Shown: positions 18,633-27,593, counted from the first letter of the stretch. The stretch: DNA of 49,984 nucleotides from Acidovorax sp. Root219 (GCF_001428665.1 NZ_LMIJ01000007.1:135159-185142), one strand, 5' to 3'. Notes: generated from the letters alone by a model not told the origin. Translations and numbers: made by a program.

Positions 18633-19517
18633 TTACCCCGACAGACCCCAGACGCTGCGCAGCAACTGCAGCGTGGCCACGATGGCCGGGTCGTGCTCGG
18701 CCGCGCGCGGATAGATGAAGCTCAGAAGCGCCCCCACCCGGGCATGCGGCCAGATCACCACCTCGCCGCGCTCGCTGGCGGGCAGCGCCACGTCCTCGCG
18801 CAGCAGCGACAGGCCCACGCCGGCGCGCACCAGGCTTTGCGGCAAAGAGACCTCGTCGGACTCGATCACCTGGTGCGGCGTGAGCCCCTGGCGCGCGAAC
18901 ATGTCGCGCATCAGCGTCTGCACATGGTGCAGCGGCGGCGCACCGATCCAGGGCATGTCAGCGATGTCGCGCCAGCCCGCATGCAGCACCTGCGGCGCCT
19001 GGCTGGCCGGTCCGGCAATGCGGTAGTGGATGGTCTGTAGCGCCAGCCCCATCACCTCGCGCGGGATGTTGGGGCCGATGTAGAAGGCACCCTGCAGCAG
19101 CCCCGCCGCGACCTGCTCGCGCAGTTCTTCGGCCGGGCCATTGCGCGTGCGTATTTCCAGCAACGGCAAGGTGCGCACCAGCGCGCCGAGCAGCGAGCCC
19201 AGGCGCAGGGTGTCGGGGTCGGCCACCGTGCCCAGGGTCAGCGAGCCGGTGACCTCGCCCTGCAGGTCGCGCGCCTTGCCCAGCAGGTGCCCGGCGGCCG
19301 TGAGCACGTTCTCGGCATCGGACAGCAAGGCCTCGCCGGCCCGCGTGAGGCTGATACGGCCCGGCCGCCGGTCGAACAGGGCCACGCCCAGTTCCTCTTC
19401 CAGAGCCTTGATCTGGGCGGTGATGGCCGGCTGGGTCAGGTGCAGCGCTTCGGCGGTGCGCGTCACATGGCCGAGCTTGGCCGCCGTGACGAAGGCACGC
19501 AGTTGGTAGATCTCCAT
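18633..19517 (-). CDS. LysR-type regulator linked to the ABC importer
   Basis: 294-residue LysR-family regulator with HTH at about residues 3-62 (LGHVTRTAEALHLTQPAITAQIKALE) and a C-terminal effector domain from about 90. It lies downstream of the three ABC importer genes on the same strand, 77 bases after the ATPase stop, so it may be part of that operon and control it; this is inference. A purine-rich tract (AGAAGAAGAAGAAAGG on the plus strand) lies just ahead of its start codon. Its effector could be the importer substrate. Confidence 0.88.
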   Translation of the reverse strand: MEIYQLRAFVTAAKLGHVTRTAEALHLTQPAITAQIKALEEELGVALFDRRPGRISLTRAGEALLSDAENVLTAAGHLLGKARDLQGEVTGSLTLGTVADPDTLRLGSLLGALVRTLPLLEIRTRNGPAEELREQVAAGLLQGAFYIGPNIPREVMGLALQTIHYRIAGPASQAPQVLHAGWRDIADMPWIGAPPLHHVQTLMRDMFARQGLTPHQVIESDEVSLPQSLVRAGVGLSLLREDVALPASERGEVVIWPHARVGALLSFIYPRAAEHDPAIVATLQLLRSVWGLSG

Positions 19518-19594
19518 GCCTGTCAGGCCACGGAGAAGCAGAAGAAGAAGAAAGGTTCAGGCATCGGGCTGCATTGTGGCGTGGTCACACCTTC

Positions 19595-20686
19595 TTACTG
19601 GTCCAGAAAGCGCACCTGCGTGGGCTCGATGCCCAGGCGTACCTCCGAGCCGGGCGCGAACATGGCCAGCCCGGCATAGTGCGGCTGGTCGGTGACCATG
19701 GCCACCTCCCCCACGCGCACCCGGTAGCGCGAGAACTCGCCCAGGAACTCGGCGCTCTCCACCAGACCGTTGAGCCACAGGCGCGAGGCATCGACCTGCT
19801 CGTCGCGCACGCGGATGCTCACCTGGTGCGGGCGGAAGGCCATGGCCGCAGCGCCCACGGCCGGCGGGTCGGCCGGCCGGGGCAGCGTGAGGTTTCCGAG
19901 GCCATCGACGCGGAACACCAGCGTCTCGCCGCCCACGGAAACCACCTGCCCCTCGAGCAGGTTGGCCGTGCCCACGAAGCCCGCCACGAAGCGGTTGATG
20001 GGAAAGTCGTACAGCCCCGTGGCGGCCCCCACCTGCTGCAGGATGCCCTTGTCCAGCACGGCCATGCGGTCGGCCGTGGTCATGGCCTCCTCCTGGTCGT
20101 GGGTGACGAAGATCGTGGTCAGCCCGAGCTTGCGCTGCAGGTTCTTGAGCTCCTCGCGCATCTGCACACGCAACTGCTTGTCCAGGTTGGACAGGGGTTC
20201 GTCGAGCAGCAGCAGCTTGGGCTCGATCACCACGGTGCGCGCCAGCGCCACGCGCTGCTGCTGCCCACCCGAGAGCTGCCCGGGCCGGCGCTGCGCGTAG
20301 TCACCCAGGCCCACCAGCTCCAGCACCGCGCCCACCTTGCGGCGGATGGCATCCTTGGTCTCGCGCCGCTCCACCAGGCCGAAGGCCACGTTGTCCCACA
20401 CCGTCATGTGGGGCCACAGCGCGTAGTTCTGGAACACCATGCCCACGTTGCGCGCGTGTGGCGGCGTGCCGGTGATGTCCTGCCCGTCCACCAGCAGCTC
20501 GCCGCGCTGGTGCTGGTTGAAGCCTGCGATCAGGCGCAGCAGGGTCGACTTGCCCGAGCCCGAAGGGCCCAGCAGGGCGAAGAACTCGCCGGGTTCGATG
20601 CGCAGGTTGACGTCGCGCAGAACCTCGGTGCTGCCATAGCTCAGGCTGATGTGCCGGGCGTCGAGAGAGACTTTGTTCAGATGCAT
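19595..20686 (-). CDS. ABC importer ATPase (FbpC/PotA type)
   Basis: 363-residue ATP-binding subunit. Walker A GPSGSGKST is at 40-48, signature LSGGQQQR from 138, Walker B LLLLDEP at 158-164 and the switch His in VTHDQEEAM. The C-terminal TOBE domain (about 280-363) is typical of the iron/polyamine/aminoethylphosphonate branch. Start at 20686 (MHLNKVSLDARH) rather than a further upstream frame that overlaps the permease. It lies 7 bases after the permease stop, so the two are co-translated from one mRNA. It powers uptake of a still unidentified solute bound by the receptor at 22520-23845. Confidence 0.93.
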   Translation of the reverse strand: MHLNKVSLDARHISLSYGSTEVLRDVNLRIEPGEFFALLGPSGSGKSTLLRLIAGFNQHQRGELLVDGQDITGTPPHARNVGMVFQNYALWPHMTVWDNVAFGLVERRETKDAIRRKVGAVLELVGLGDYAQRRPGQLSGGQQQRVALARTVVIEPKLLLLDEPLSNLDKQLRVQMREELKNLQRKLGLTTIFVTHDQEEAMTTADRMAVLDKGILQQVGAATGLYDFPINRFVAGFVGTANLLEGQVVSVGGETLVFRVDGLGNLTLPRPADPPAVGAAAMAFRPHQVSIRVRDEQVDASRLWLNGLVESAEFLGEFSRYRVRVGEVAMVTDQPHYAGLAMFAPGSEVRLGIEPTQVRFLDQ

Positions 20687-20693
20687 GGAATGT

Positions 20694-22439
20694 TCACCCC
20701 TGTTTGGCCTGCACCGTGGTGCGCGAGCGCTCCACGAAGCGGTGCGAGAAATAGGTACCCAGCCCCACCACCACGACGGCCAGCACACCCAGCGCCGCGC
20801 CCGGGCCGCGGCCCGAGATGCTCTGCATGTACAGGTAGATGCCGTAGCTCATGGGCGCCTGGCTTTGTGCCGACGAGAGAAGGATGGTGGCCGAAAGCTC
20901 CACCGCCGCCGTGATGAAGCTGGTGACGAAGCCCGCGAGAATGCCGCCCATCATCAACGGCACCATGACGCGGCGGATGGTGGACAGGCGCGACGCCCCC
21001 AGGCTCTGCGCCGCCTCTTCCAGCGACACATGCACCTGCTGCAGCGCCGCCATGCACGAGCGCAGCGCATACGGCAGGCGCCGCACGGCATAGGCCAGCA
21101 TGATCAGCACCCAGGTGGTGACCATCGGCGTGTCGGTGAAGGGCAGGTTCACACCCTTGAACATGCGCAGGTAGCCAATGGCCAGCACCAGCCCCGGGAT
21201 GGCCAGCGCAGCCGACGCCAGGTAGTCGAGCCAGCGGCGGGCCGGAAGCTGCGTGCGCAGGATCAGGTAGGCGATCGAGGTGCCGATCACCACGTCCAGC
21301 CCCGCCGCGATGAAGCAGTACAGCAGCGTGTTGCCTATCATCTGCTTGGAGTCGGTGAACACCGTGGCGTAGTGCTCCAGCGTGTAGGAATCGGGCAGCA
21401 CCGAGAAGCTCCACACCTTGGAGAACGACATCAGCAAAATGCCGATGTGCGGCGCCAGCGTGACCAGCAGGATGAGCCCTATCCAGCCATAGGCCAGCAC
21501 CGACTCCCAGGCCGACAGCCGCCTGCGCTGCAGCGAGCTGCCGCCCTTTTGCAGGGTGGCGTAATCCTTGCCCTTCATCACGCGCGCCGCCATCCACAAC
21601 GCGAGGATGGAGAACGCGATCATGATCACGCTGATCACATAGCCCAGCGGGTCGTCGATGCCCACCGAGGTGATGCGCAGGTAGGCCTGGGGCGCGAGCA
21701 TGTTGGTCACGCCCATCACCAGCGGCGTGCCCAGGTCGTCGAACACCTTCACGAAGACCAGGGCCGCACCGGCCAGGTAGCCGGGCATGGCCAGCGGAAA
21801 GATCACCCGGCGGAACAGCCGCCAGCCGCGCGCGCCCAGGTTCAGGGCCGACTCTTCCATGGCCCCGTCGATGTTGCGCATGGACGCCACCAGGTTCAGC
21901 AGAATGAACGGAAAGTAGTGGATGCTCTCGACGAAGGTCACGCCCACCAGGCCATCCATGATGGGAATGGTGAAGCCCAAATACTCATTGAGCAGCAGGT
22001 TGAGGGACCCATTGCGCCCGAAGATCAGCTGCAGCGCCACCGCCCCGACGAAGGGCGGCATGATCAGCGGCAGCACGCCCAGCGTCTGGATCAAGAGTGC
22101 CCCGCGGAACTCGAAGCGCACCGTGAGGTAGGCCAGTGGTACGGCGATCAGGCTGGCAAAGAACACGCTGGCCAGCGAGACCACGAGGCTGTTGAAGAAC
22201 GACTCGCGGAACACCGACTGCTCGAAGAAGTTGGCGAAGTGCCCCAGCGTGAGCGCGCCCGTCTCGTTGATGAAGGCGGTATAGACCACCAGCCCCACGG
22301 GGATCAGCAAGAACAGCAAGAGGAAGGCCAGGATCAGCCCGAAGGCGATCCAGGGGCCCACGCCCGTGAGGGCATGCAACAGGCGCGGGCGGGCCGCACC
22401 GGGCCCGGCGGCGCCGGGTTCGGAGTAGACAGCAGACAT
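20694..22439 (-). CDS. ABC importer permease, two fused halves
   Basis: 581-residue inner-membrane protein made of two binding-protein-dependent permease domains in tandem, about 12 hydrophobic segments in all. EAA-type cytoplasmic loops that contact the ATPase are seen twice: SALNLGARGWRLFRRVIFPL in the first half and AAQSLGASRLSTIRRVMVPL in the second. This fused arrangement is typical of the Fe(III)/FbpB-like family, where one chain forms the whole channel. It sits between the receptor and ATPase genes on the same strand. The substrate is not defined by the permease sequence. Confidence 0.92.
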   Translation of the reverse strand: MSAVYSEPGAAGPGAARPRLLHALTGVGPWIAFGLILAFLLLFLLIPVGLVVYTAFINETGALTLGHFANFFEQSVFRESFFNSLVVSLASVFFASLIAVPLAYLTVRFEFRGALLIQTLGVLPLIMPPFVGAVALQLIFGRNGSLNLLLNEYLGFTIPIMDGLVGVTFVESIHYFPFILLNLVASMRNIDGAMEESALNLGARGWRLFRRVIFPLAMPGYLAGAALVFVKVFDDLGTPLVMGVTNMLAPQAYLRITSVGIDDPLGYVISVIMIAFSILALWMAARVMKGKDYATLQKGGSSLQRRRLSAWESVLAYGWIGLILLVTLAPHIGILLMSFSKVWSFSVLPDSYTLEHYATVFTDSKQMIGNTLLYCFIAAGLDVVIGTSIAYLILRTQLPARRWLDYLASAALAIPGLVLAIGYLRMFKGVNLPFTDTPMVTTWVLIMLAYAVRRLPYALRSCMAALQQVHVSLEEAAQSLGASRLSTIRRVMVPLMMGGILAGFVTSFITAAVELSATILLSSAQSQAPMSYGIYLYMQSISGRGPGAALGVLAVVVVGLGTYFSHRFVERSRTTVQAKQG

Positions 22440-22519
22440 GGTGGTGGCTTCCCGGCGCCCCTGCAGGGCGCCTTGGGCGCGATTGCGCCGGGTTGTGGTG
22501 TGGAGTGCGTGCCGTCTTC

Positions 22520-23845
22520 TTACTTGGCCATGCCCTGTGCTTGCTGGGCCAGCGTGCGCGCGCGGTCATAGTTCTCGCGCGCCTTGGTGGCCCACAGCTG
22601 CTCCAGCCCCGTGAGCTGCTTGGACACCGCCACATCGCGCCGGTTCTTGCGGAACAGTTCGAGGAACTCTTCGTTCTTCACATTGGCCTCGCCCACCAGC
22701 GAGGTGAAGGCCAGGCTGCGCGCCTGCTGCAGCAATTCGGCGCCCTTGGCGTTGGGCTTGGCCTTCAAGGCCTTGTCCGCATCATGGATGGCGCGGGTGG
22801 CGGCCTGCAGCTCCTTCAGGCGAAAGGTCACCATCTGGTCGAACAGGCTGGTCACCACCTGGTAGCGGTTCTCGGACAGCACGGCATCGAACTGCACCTT
22901 GGCGCGCTGCGCCACCTCCTGCGGCACGGGGTAGCCTGCGGGTGCCTTGAGGCTGCTGTAGGGCAGGATGGGCAGGCGGCTGATCTTGGGATCGAACAGC
23001 AGTTGCTGCCCTTCGGTGGACATGCTGAAGGCCATGAACTTCTTGGCCTCGTCCGTGTTCTTGCCGCCCGCGATCAACGCGATGTTGGCTGGCACCACGG
23101 CCGTCATGGCCGGGTAGACGAAATCCACCGGAAAGCCCGAGTACTTGCCCGCCAGGCCAAAGAAGTCGATCACGATGCCGATGCCGTACTGGCCGTTGTT
23201 CACGCCATCGGGCACGGCAAAGCTGCGGTCGGTCACGGCGGCGGCATTGCCCATCATGGCCAGCAACTGGGCCCAGCCCTTGTCCCAGCCCTCGCCCTGC
23301 AAAATCGTCTCCACCGTGAGCTGCGTGGTGCCCGAGCGCGATGGCGAGGAGATGGCCACGTGGCCGAAGTATTCAGGGCGCGTGAGGTCGGCCCACGCCT
23401 TGGGCGCAGGCAGCTTGTTGGCCTGCAGGTAGCGGGTGTTCCACATGATGCCGTAGCCCGCCAGCGCCTGGCCGTAGTACAGGCCCTGCGGGTCGTTGAG
23501 CGGGTAGTTGCCGATCTTGGCCGGCGCGGCGGGGTTCTTGGTGTCCGGTGCAGCCTGCAGCAGCTTGTTGCGGGCCAGCACCTCGAACGCATCGGGGGCC
23601 GAGGCCCACATGATGTCGGGCCGCTGGCCCTCGGGCAGCTCACGCACATAGGCAATCGCCGCCGTGGTGTTCTTGTTCAGGATCTCGATCTTGATGCCCG
23701 GGTTCTTGGCCTCGAAGGCTTTCTGGTACGCGGTGGTGAGTTCCTTGGGAAAGGACGTGAGCACCGTCACGGTGCCCGCCTGGGCGCCCTGCACGGCACA
23801 CAACAAACCGGCGGCCAGGGCCCCCGCACAAAGAATGCGCTGCAT
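22520..23845 (-). CDS. Extracellular solute-binding protein of the ABC importer
   Basis: 441-residue periplasmic receptor with signal peptide 1-22 (VQGAQA-GT). The mature start VTVLTSFPKELTTAYQKAFEAK and RPDIMWASAPDAFEVL belong to the FbpA/PgtC-like group of extracellular solute-binding proteins. It is about 100 residues longer than ordinary FbpA; the extra C-terminal part (about 340-441) is helical and charged. Fe ligands typical of FbpA (paired Tyr) are not evident, so ferric iron is doubtful; phosphonates, phosphoglycerate or another organic acid are alternatives. It is the first gene of the importer operon, with a palindrome about 70 bases upstream. Confidence 0.85.
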   Translation of the reverse strand: MQRILCAGALAAGLLCAVQGAQAGTVTVLTSFPKELTTAYQKAFEAKNPGIKIEILNKNTTAAIAYVRELPEGQRPDIMWASAPDAFEVLARNKLLQAAPDTKNPAAPAKIGNYPLNDPQGLYYGQALAGYGIMWNTRYLQANKLPAPKAWADLTRPEYFGHVAISSPSRSGTTQLTVETILQGEGWDKGWAQLLAMMGNAAAVTDRSFAVPDGVNNGQYGIGIVIDFFGLAGKYSGFPVDFVYPAMTAVVPANIALIAGGKNTDEAKKFMAFSMSTEGQQLLFDPKISRLPILPYSSLKAPAGYPVPQEVAQRAKVQFDAVLSENRYQVVTSLFDQMVTFRLKELQAATRAIHDADKALKAKPNAKGAELLQQARSLAFTSLVGEANVKNEEFLELFRKNRRDVAVSKQLTGLEQLWATKARENYDRARTLAQQAQGMAK

Positions 23846-23880
23846 GGATGTCTCCTCTATGTTCTAGTGGCCCCAATGTA

Positions 23881-23902
23881 GGCGGCCCGGTCACCGGCCG
23901 CC
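23881..23902. repeat. GC-rich inverted repeat upstream of the receptor gene
   Basis: GGCGGCC at 23881-23887 is mirrored by GGCCGCC at 23896-23902 across an eight-base spacer. It lies between the stop of the dienelactone-hydrolase gene (23979, read leftwards) and the receptor start, and may end the upstream transcript; there is no T-run. Confidence 0.4.
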
Positions 23903-23913
23903 AATCATTGTTT

Positions 23914-23930
23914 CTGATGCGGTACATCAG
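23914..23930. promoter_or_regulatory. Palindromic operator candidate ahead of ABC receptor gene
   Basis: CTGATG-CGGTA-CATCAG is a six-base inverted repeat about 70 bases upstream of the receptor start codon. It has T and A at its ends in the manner of a LysR box (T-N13-A rather than T-N11-A). The LysR gene at the end of the same operon would be the candidate ligand protein. Confidence 0.4.
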
Positions 23931-23978
23931 TCGCACGGCCTGTCGGGTTATCACCTAGAACGAGAAGACCCCCTGCAT

Positions 23979-25199
23979 TCAACGCTCCATCAGCCCATTC
24001 GACGGCAGCGTTTCATCGAGCAGCTTGCGCCCCGCCTCCACCCCCGCCACGGGCAGACCCTTGGGGTCCAGCAGCCCCACCTGCACCAGCACGCTGGCCT
24101 GGTCCCAGTAGATGTGCTCGTGGTAGAGCTTGTCGCCGCGAAACTTCACCACCGCCAGCAGCGGTATCTCCACACGCCGGCCCGTGGGCGCCACGCCGGG
24201 CAGCATCCACGGGATCTCGGTGGTGTGGGTGAAGCAAAACAGCATCTCATCGACCACCTGCGTGGCGCCCACCGTGCGCGAGATGGGGGTCAGGCTGGTG
24301 TCGGGCGGGTTGCTGTTGACGAAGTGGCGCGTGTAGAAGTCGTGCAGGTGGCGGTAGCCCACGCCGCCCGTCATGGTGGGGATGTGGTTCACATAGGGCT
24401 CGGCCACCATGGTGGACATGGTGGCGTCCACGTCGCGCGTGGCGAACTCGTATTCGCAGTGCTTGTCCCACAGGGCTGACAGATCGTAGTGCGGGCCCAT
24501 TGCGCGCCGCAACGCGGCCACGCTGCGCTGGTGCGCCATGAGGGCCGATGGCTTGTGGAAATGGTCGCCGCCCACCCGCGCAAATGCGTGGTCGGTGCCG
24601 GGGTAGACGTACAGCTCCACGTTCTCGCGGCCCGACAGGGCCTGCACGATGGCTTCGCGCGCGGGCGGCGGGCAAAAGCCGTCGAGCTCGGCGATGTGCA
24701 GCACCAGGCGGCACTGGATGTCCGTGGCCTCGGCCAGCGCGGCCTCGATGCCCACGCCGTAGTAGCCCACGGCCACGTCGGCATCGGTGCGGCACGCCGC
24801 GAGGTAGGCCAGCTTGCCGCCCAGGCAGAAGCCCAGCACACCCACCTTGCCGCCCTGCGCGCGGACCTCGGGGCGGGCACGCAGCACCGTGATGGCCGTC
24901 TGCAGGTCCTGCACGCCCTTGGCCTCATCAAAGCCCTGGTAGAGACCAAAGGCGCGCGGCATGTCGCTGGCAGCATCGAGCTCCACGGCCGGCTCCTGGC
25001 GCCAGAACAGGTCGGGCACCAGCACCACGTAGCCTTCCTCGGCGTAGTAGTCGGCCACATCGCGCATGGTGGCGTTCACGCCGAAGATCTCCTGCGCGAG
25101 CACCAGCCCCGGGCCGCTGCCGCTGGCGGGGGTGGCAAGGTAGGCGCGAAAGCTGCCGCTGCCGTCTGCGGCGTCGAGCGTGGTCCATTGTCCTGGCAT
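23979..25199 (-). CDS. Dienelactone hydrolase fused to a SnoaL/NTF2-like domain
   Basis: 406-residue two-domain protein. Residues 1-235 form a dienelactone-hydrolase-type alpha/beta hydrolase with Cys nucleophile C125 (GFCLGG), D173 (AELDGFCPP) and H204 (GTDHAF), the Cys-Asp-His triad of carboxymethylenebutenolidase. Residues about 240-395 match a SnoaL/NTF2-like cone fold (EYEFATRDVDATMSTM, TRHFVNSNPPDT, YHEHIYWDQASVLVQVGLL). The C-terminal domain may bind a small ligand or mediate dimerisation. It is the last gene of the SDR - flavin monooxygenase - hydrolase series and could open a lactone or ester made by the monooxygenase; that is inference. Confidence 0.88.
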   Translation of the reverse strand: MPGQWTTLDAADGSGSFRAYLATPASGSGPGLVLAQEIFGVNATMRDVADYYAEEGYVVLVPDLFWRQEPAVELDAASDMPRAFGLYQGFDEAKGVQDLQTAITVLRARPEVRAQGGKVGVLGFCLGGKLAYLAACRTDADVAVGYYGVGIEAALAEATDIQCRLVLHIAELDGFCPPPAREAIVQALSGRENVELYVYPGTDHAFARVGGDHFHKPSALMAHQRSVAALRRAMGPHYDLSALWDKHCEYEFATRDVDATMSTMVAEPYVNHIPTMTGGVGYRHLHDFYTRHFVNSNPPDTSLTPISRTVGATQVVDEMLFCFTHTTEIPWMLPGVAPTGRRVEIPLLAVVKFRGDKLYHEHIYWDQASVLVQVGLLDPKGLPVAGVEAGRKLLDETLPSNGLMER

Positions 25200-25235
25200 G
25201 GTAGGGTTCCTTGTGGTCTTGGGTTCGAGGGAGTT

Positions 25236-26780
25236 TCAGGAAGCGGTAGCACCGGGCACGGCCTGCGACGCACCAGCCGCAGGGGATGCGCCGGCATGCC
25301 GCGCCAGCAGTTGCCGCGTGACCACAGCATAGTCCGCCGGGTCCACCGGCCCCAGCCACTGCTTGAAGCGGGTGAGCACGCGCAGGGGCAAACCCATGTC
25401 CTGCAGCAACTCGTCGATGTTGTGCACCGAGAACGGGATGATGTTGGTGCCCTTGGAATGCTTGCCGTCGGTGCGCTCCTCCATCCAGGCCAGGCGCCGG
25501 TCGATCTGCGCGTTCATCTGGTCTGGGGGTGGCAGCTGCAGCCCGCCGCGCAGGTGGTTGGCCAGCCATAGCGCACCGATCTCGCAGTTGAGCTGGCTGA
25601 AGAACGAGGAGTTGTAGCCGTTGAACGCCAGGCGCGGCATGCCCACGGGCAAAATGGAGCGGTACAGCCGGAAGTTGCCGCGCGCATCGGTCACGCGCTG
25701 CAGCACGCTGCTGTCCAGAAACGGCACCTGCTGGTGCCAGCCCGTGCCGCAGACCACGAGGTCGGCGGGCACCGTCTCGCCCGTGCTCAGCACGGCCTGG
25801 CGGGGCTGCAGCGTACGGATGCTCACGCCCTTGCGCACACCCAATTCGCCGGCAGCCACCTTCTCGTAGAAGCCGTCGGTCACCAGGCTCACGGTGCTGC
25901 GGGCGATGGTTTCGAGCGGCGTTCCCGGGTGCAGGCCGATCTCGCGCAATTTGAGCTGGCGCGTGACCACCGACTCCACGCTGCCCAGCATGGAGTTGCG
26001 CACCGGCAAGCCCGGGCCGTGCAGGAATTTCTCGAACCCCTTGGGCTCGATGTACTTGAACAGCGCCTCGCCCATGCGCGTGAGCAGCAGGAACTTGAAG
26101 TTCAGCACGTTCATGAACTTCTTCGGGATCTTCCAGATCAGTTGGCGCGCGAGCACCGTGGTGCTGGCGCTGTCGGCCGCGATGGCATTGGCCACGTCGC
26201 ACGACGATTTGCCGTAGCCCACCACCAGCACATGCTTGCCGCGCGCCTCGTTCGCGTCGTTGAACTGGCTGGTATGGCACACGCGCCCGCCAGCAGCCAC
26301 GAATGCATCCGCGCCCGGGTACTGCGGCACGGCCGGCTCGCTGAAGATGCCGTTGCACACCACCAGGTAGTCGAAGCGGTGCACCTCGGCCGGCAAGGCG
26401 CCGCCCTGGCCGGTTGCTGCTCGGCGCGCCTTCAGGGTCCACACGCCGGCCTCTTCGTCCAGCACGGCGCTCTCCACCGTGGTGGACATGCGCAGGTGCG
26501 GCACCAGTCCGAAGTGCTCGGCATACGACTGCAGGTAGGCCTGCACCTGCTGGCCCGAAGGCCACTCGGGGTAGCTGGCCGGCATCGGAAAATCCGACAG
26601 CGCATAGGTAGTGCGCGGGTTCTGCGTGGTCAGGCCCGGGTAGCGGCGCGAAGCAGCCCAGACGCCGCCCACGTCGGGCTCCTTCTCGAACACCGTCACC
26701 TCGAAGCTGAAGGCGCGCAGCACCTTGGCGGTGGAAAGGCCGGCAAAGCCGGCACCGATGATGCCTACGGTTCTGGTCAT
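25236..26780 (-). CDS. Flavin-containing monooxygenase (FMO/Baeyer-Villiger superfamily)
   Basis: 514-residue FAD- and NADPH-dependent monooxygenase. The FAD dinucleotide fold GAGFAG is at residues 9-14, with acidic end VFEKE at 31-35; the second Rossmann motif VVGYGKSSCD is at 186-195. Between them lies a variant FMO fingerprint, AGGRVCHTSQF (163-173), where the usual leading Phe is Ala and the terminal aromatic is Phe, not the Trp of classic Baeyer-Villiger enzymes. It acts in the cytoplasm on an unknown ketone or soft nucleophile. It lies 13 bases after the SDR gene and 37 bases before the hydrolase gene, so the three form one unit. Confidence 0.88.
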   Translation of the reverse strand: MTRTVGIIGAGFAGLSTAKVLRAFSFEVTVFEKEPDVGGVWAASRRYPGLTTQNPRTTYALSDFPMPASYPEWPSGQQVQAYLQSYAEHFGLVPHLRMSTTVESAVLDEEAGVWTLKARRAATGQGGALPAEVHRFDYLVVCNGIFSEPAVPQYPGADAFVAAGGRVCHTSQFNDANEARGKHVLVVGYGKSSCDVANAIAADSASTTVLARQLIWKIPKKFMNVLNFKFLLLTRMGEALFKYIEPKGFEKFLHGPGLPVRNSMLGSVESVVTRQLKLREIGLHPGTPLETIARSTVSLVTDGFYEKVAAGELGVRKGVSIRTLQPRQAVLSTGETVPADLVVCGTGWHQQVPFLDSSVLQRVTDARGNFRLYRSILPVGMPRLAFNGYNSSFFSQLNCEIGALWLANHLRGGLQLPPPDQMNAQIDRRLAWMEERTDGKHSKGTNIIPFSVHNIDELLQDMGLPLRVLTRFKQWLGPVDPADYAVVTRQLLARHAGASPAAGASQAVPGATAS

Positions 26781-26792
26781 GGTGGCGCTCCT

Positions 26793-27593
26793 TCAGGACA
26801 TGAGTTTGGGAATGGCGGGCTCGTGCGACTCGGGCCCCATGGCGGAGTAGCCGCCGTCGCATGCATAGTCGGCACCGGTCACGAAGCTGGCCAGGTCCGA
26901 GCACAGGAAGAGCACCACATTGGCCACCTCGGCCGGGTCGCCGACTCGGCGCAGCAGGTGGAAGGGCGCGGCCACGCGGTCGGTCTTGGCGCGGTCGCCG
27001 CCGGTGAGCTGGTCCATGATGGCCGACCAGGTCCAGCCGGGCGAGACGCTGTTCACGCGCACGCCCTCGGCCGCCAGGTCCATGGCCATGCTGCGCGTGA
27101 GCTGCACCATAGCCGCCTTGCCCACCGGGTACAGCCAGCGCCCGGTCTGCGCCACGCCCGAGGAGATGCTGGTGAAGTTGACCACCGCCCCGCCCCCGGC
27201 CTGTTGGAAATGCGGGCGCACGGCCTTGAGCACCATCACCGCACTGACCAGGTTGACGTTGAGCGAGGCCAGCCAGTCCTCGCGCGGCGAGGCGATGCCA
27301 TCGTCCAGGTACGAGCAGGCCAGGTTCACCAGGTAGTTCACCCCGCCGTGGCGCTCGGCGGCCAGGGCCACGCAGGCGGCCACCTGGGCGTCATCGGTGA
27401 TGTCGGTACGGCTGAACAGCACCCCGACCCCCAGCTCGTCCGCCAGCGCCTGCCCGGCCTCGGCGTTGATGTCGGCCACCACCACCCGCACCCCAGCCTG
27501 GTGCAGGGCACGCACCACCCCGGCGCCGATGAGGGTGGCGCCCCCGGTCACGATCGCGCTCTTGCCGCGCATGCTGTCGAATCCCTGGACCAT
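26793..27593 (-). CDS. Short-chain dehydrogenase/reductase
   Basis: 266-residue classical SDR. The cofactor loop TGGATLIGAG lies at 16-25; D42 (ADINAE) after the second strand suggests NAD preference. Catalytic Ser lies in FTSISS (about 143) and YxxxK is Y155-K159 (YPVGK). The usual NNAG is altered to NLAC. The C-terminus ends in ACDGGYSAMGPESHEP as in many SDRs. First gene of the leftward cassette with the flavin monooxygenase and dienelactone-hydrolase fusion, and divergent from an AraC-type gene over a 246-base gap with a strong inverted repeat. A probable role is alcohol to ketone oxidation feeding the monooxygenase. Confidence 0.9.
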   Translation of the reverse strand: MVQGFDSMRGKSAIVTGGATLIGAGVVRALHQAGVRVVVADINAEAGQALADELGVGVLFSRTDITDDAQVAACVALAAERHGGVNYLVNLACSYLDDGIASPREDWLASLNVNLVSAVMVLKAVRPHFQQAGGGAVVNFTSISSGVAQTGRWLYPVGKAAMVQLTRSMAMDLAAEGVRVNSVSPGWTWSAIMDQLTGGDRAKTDRVAAPFHLLRRVGDPAEVANVVLFLCSDLASFVTGADYACDGGYSAMGPESHEPAIPKLMS

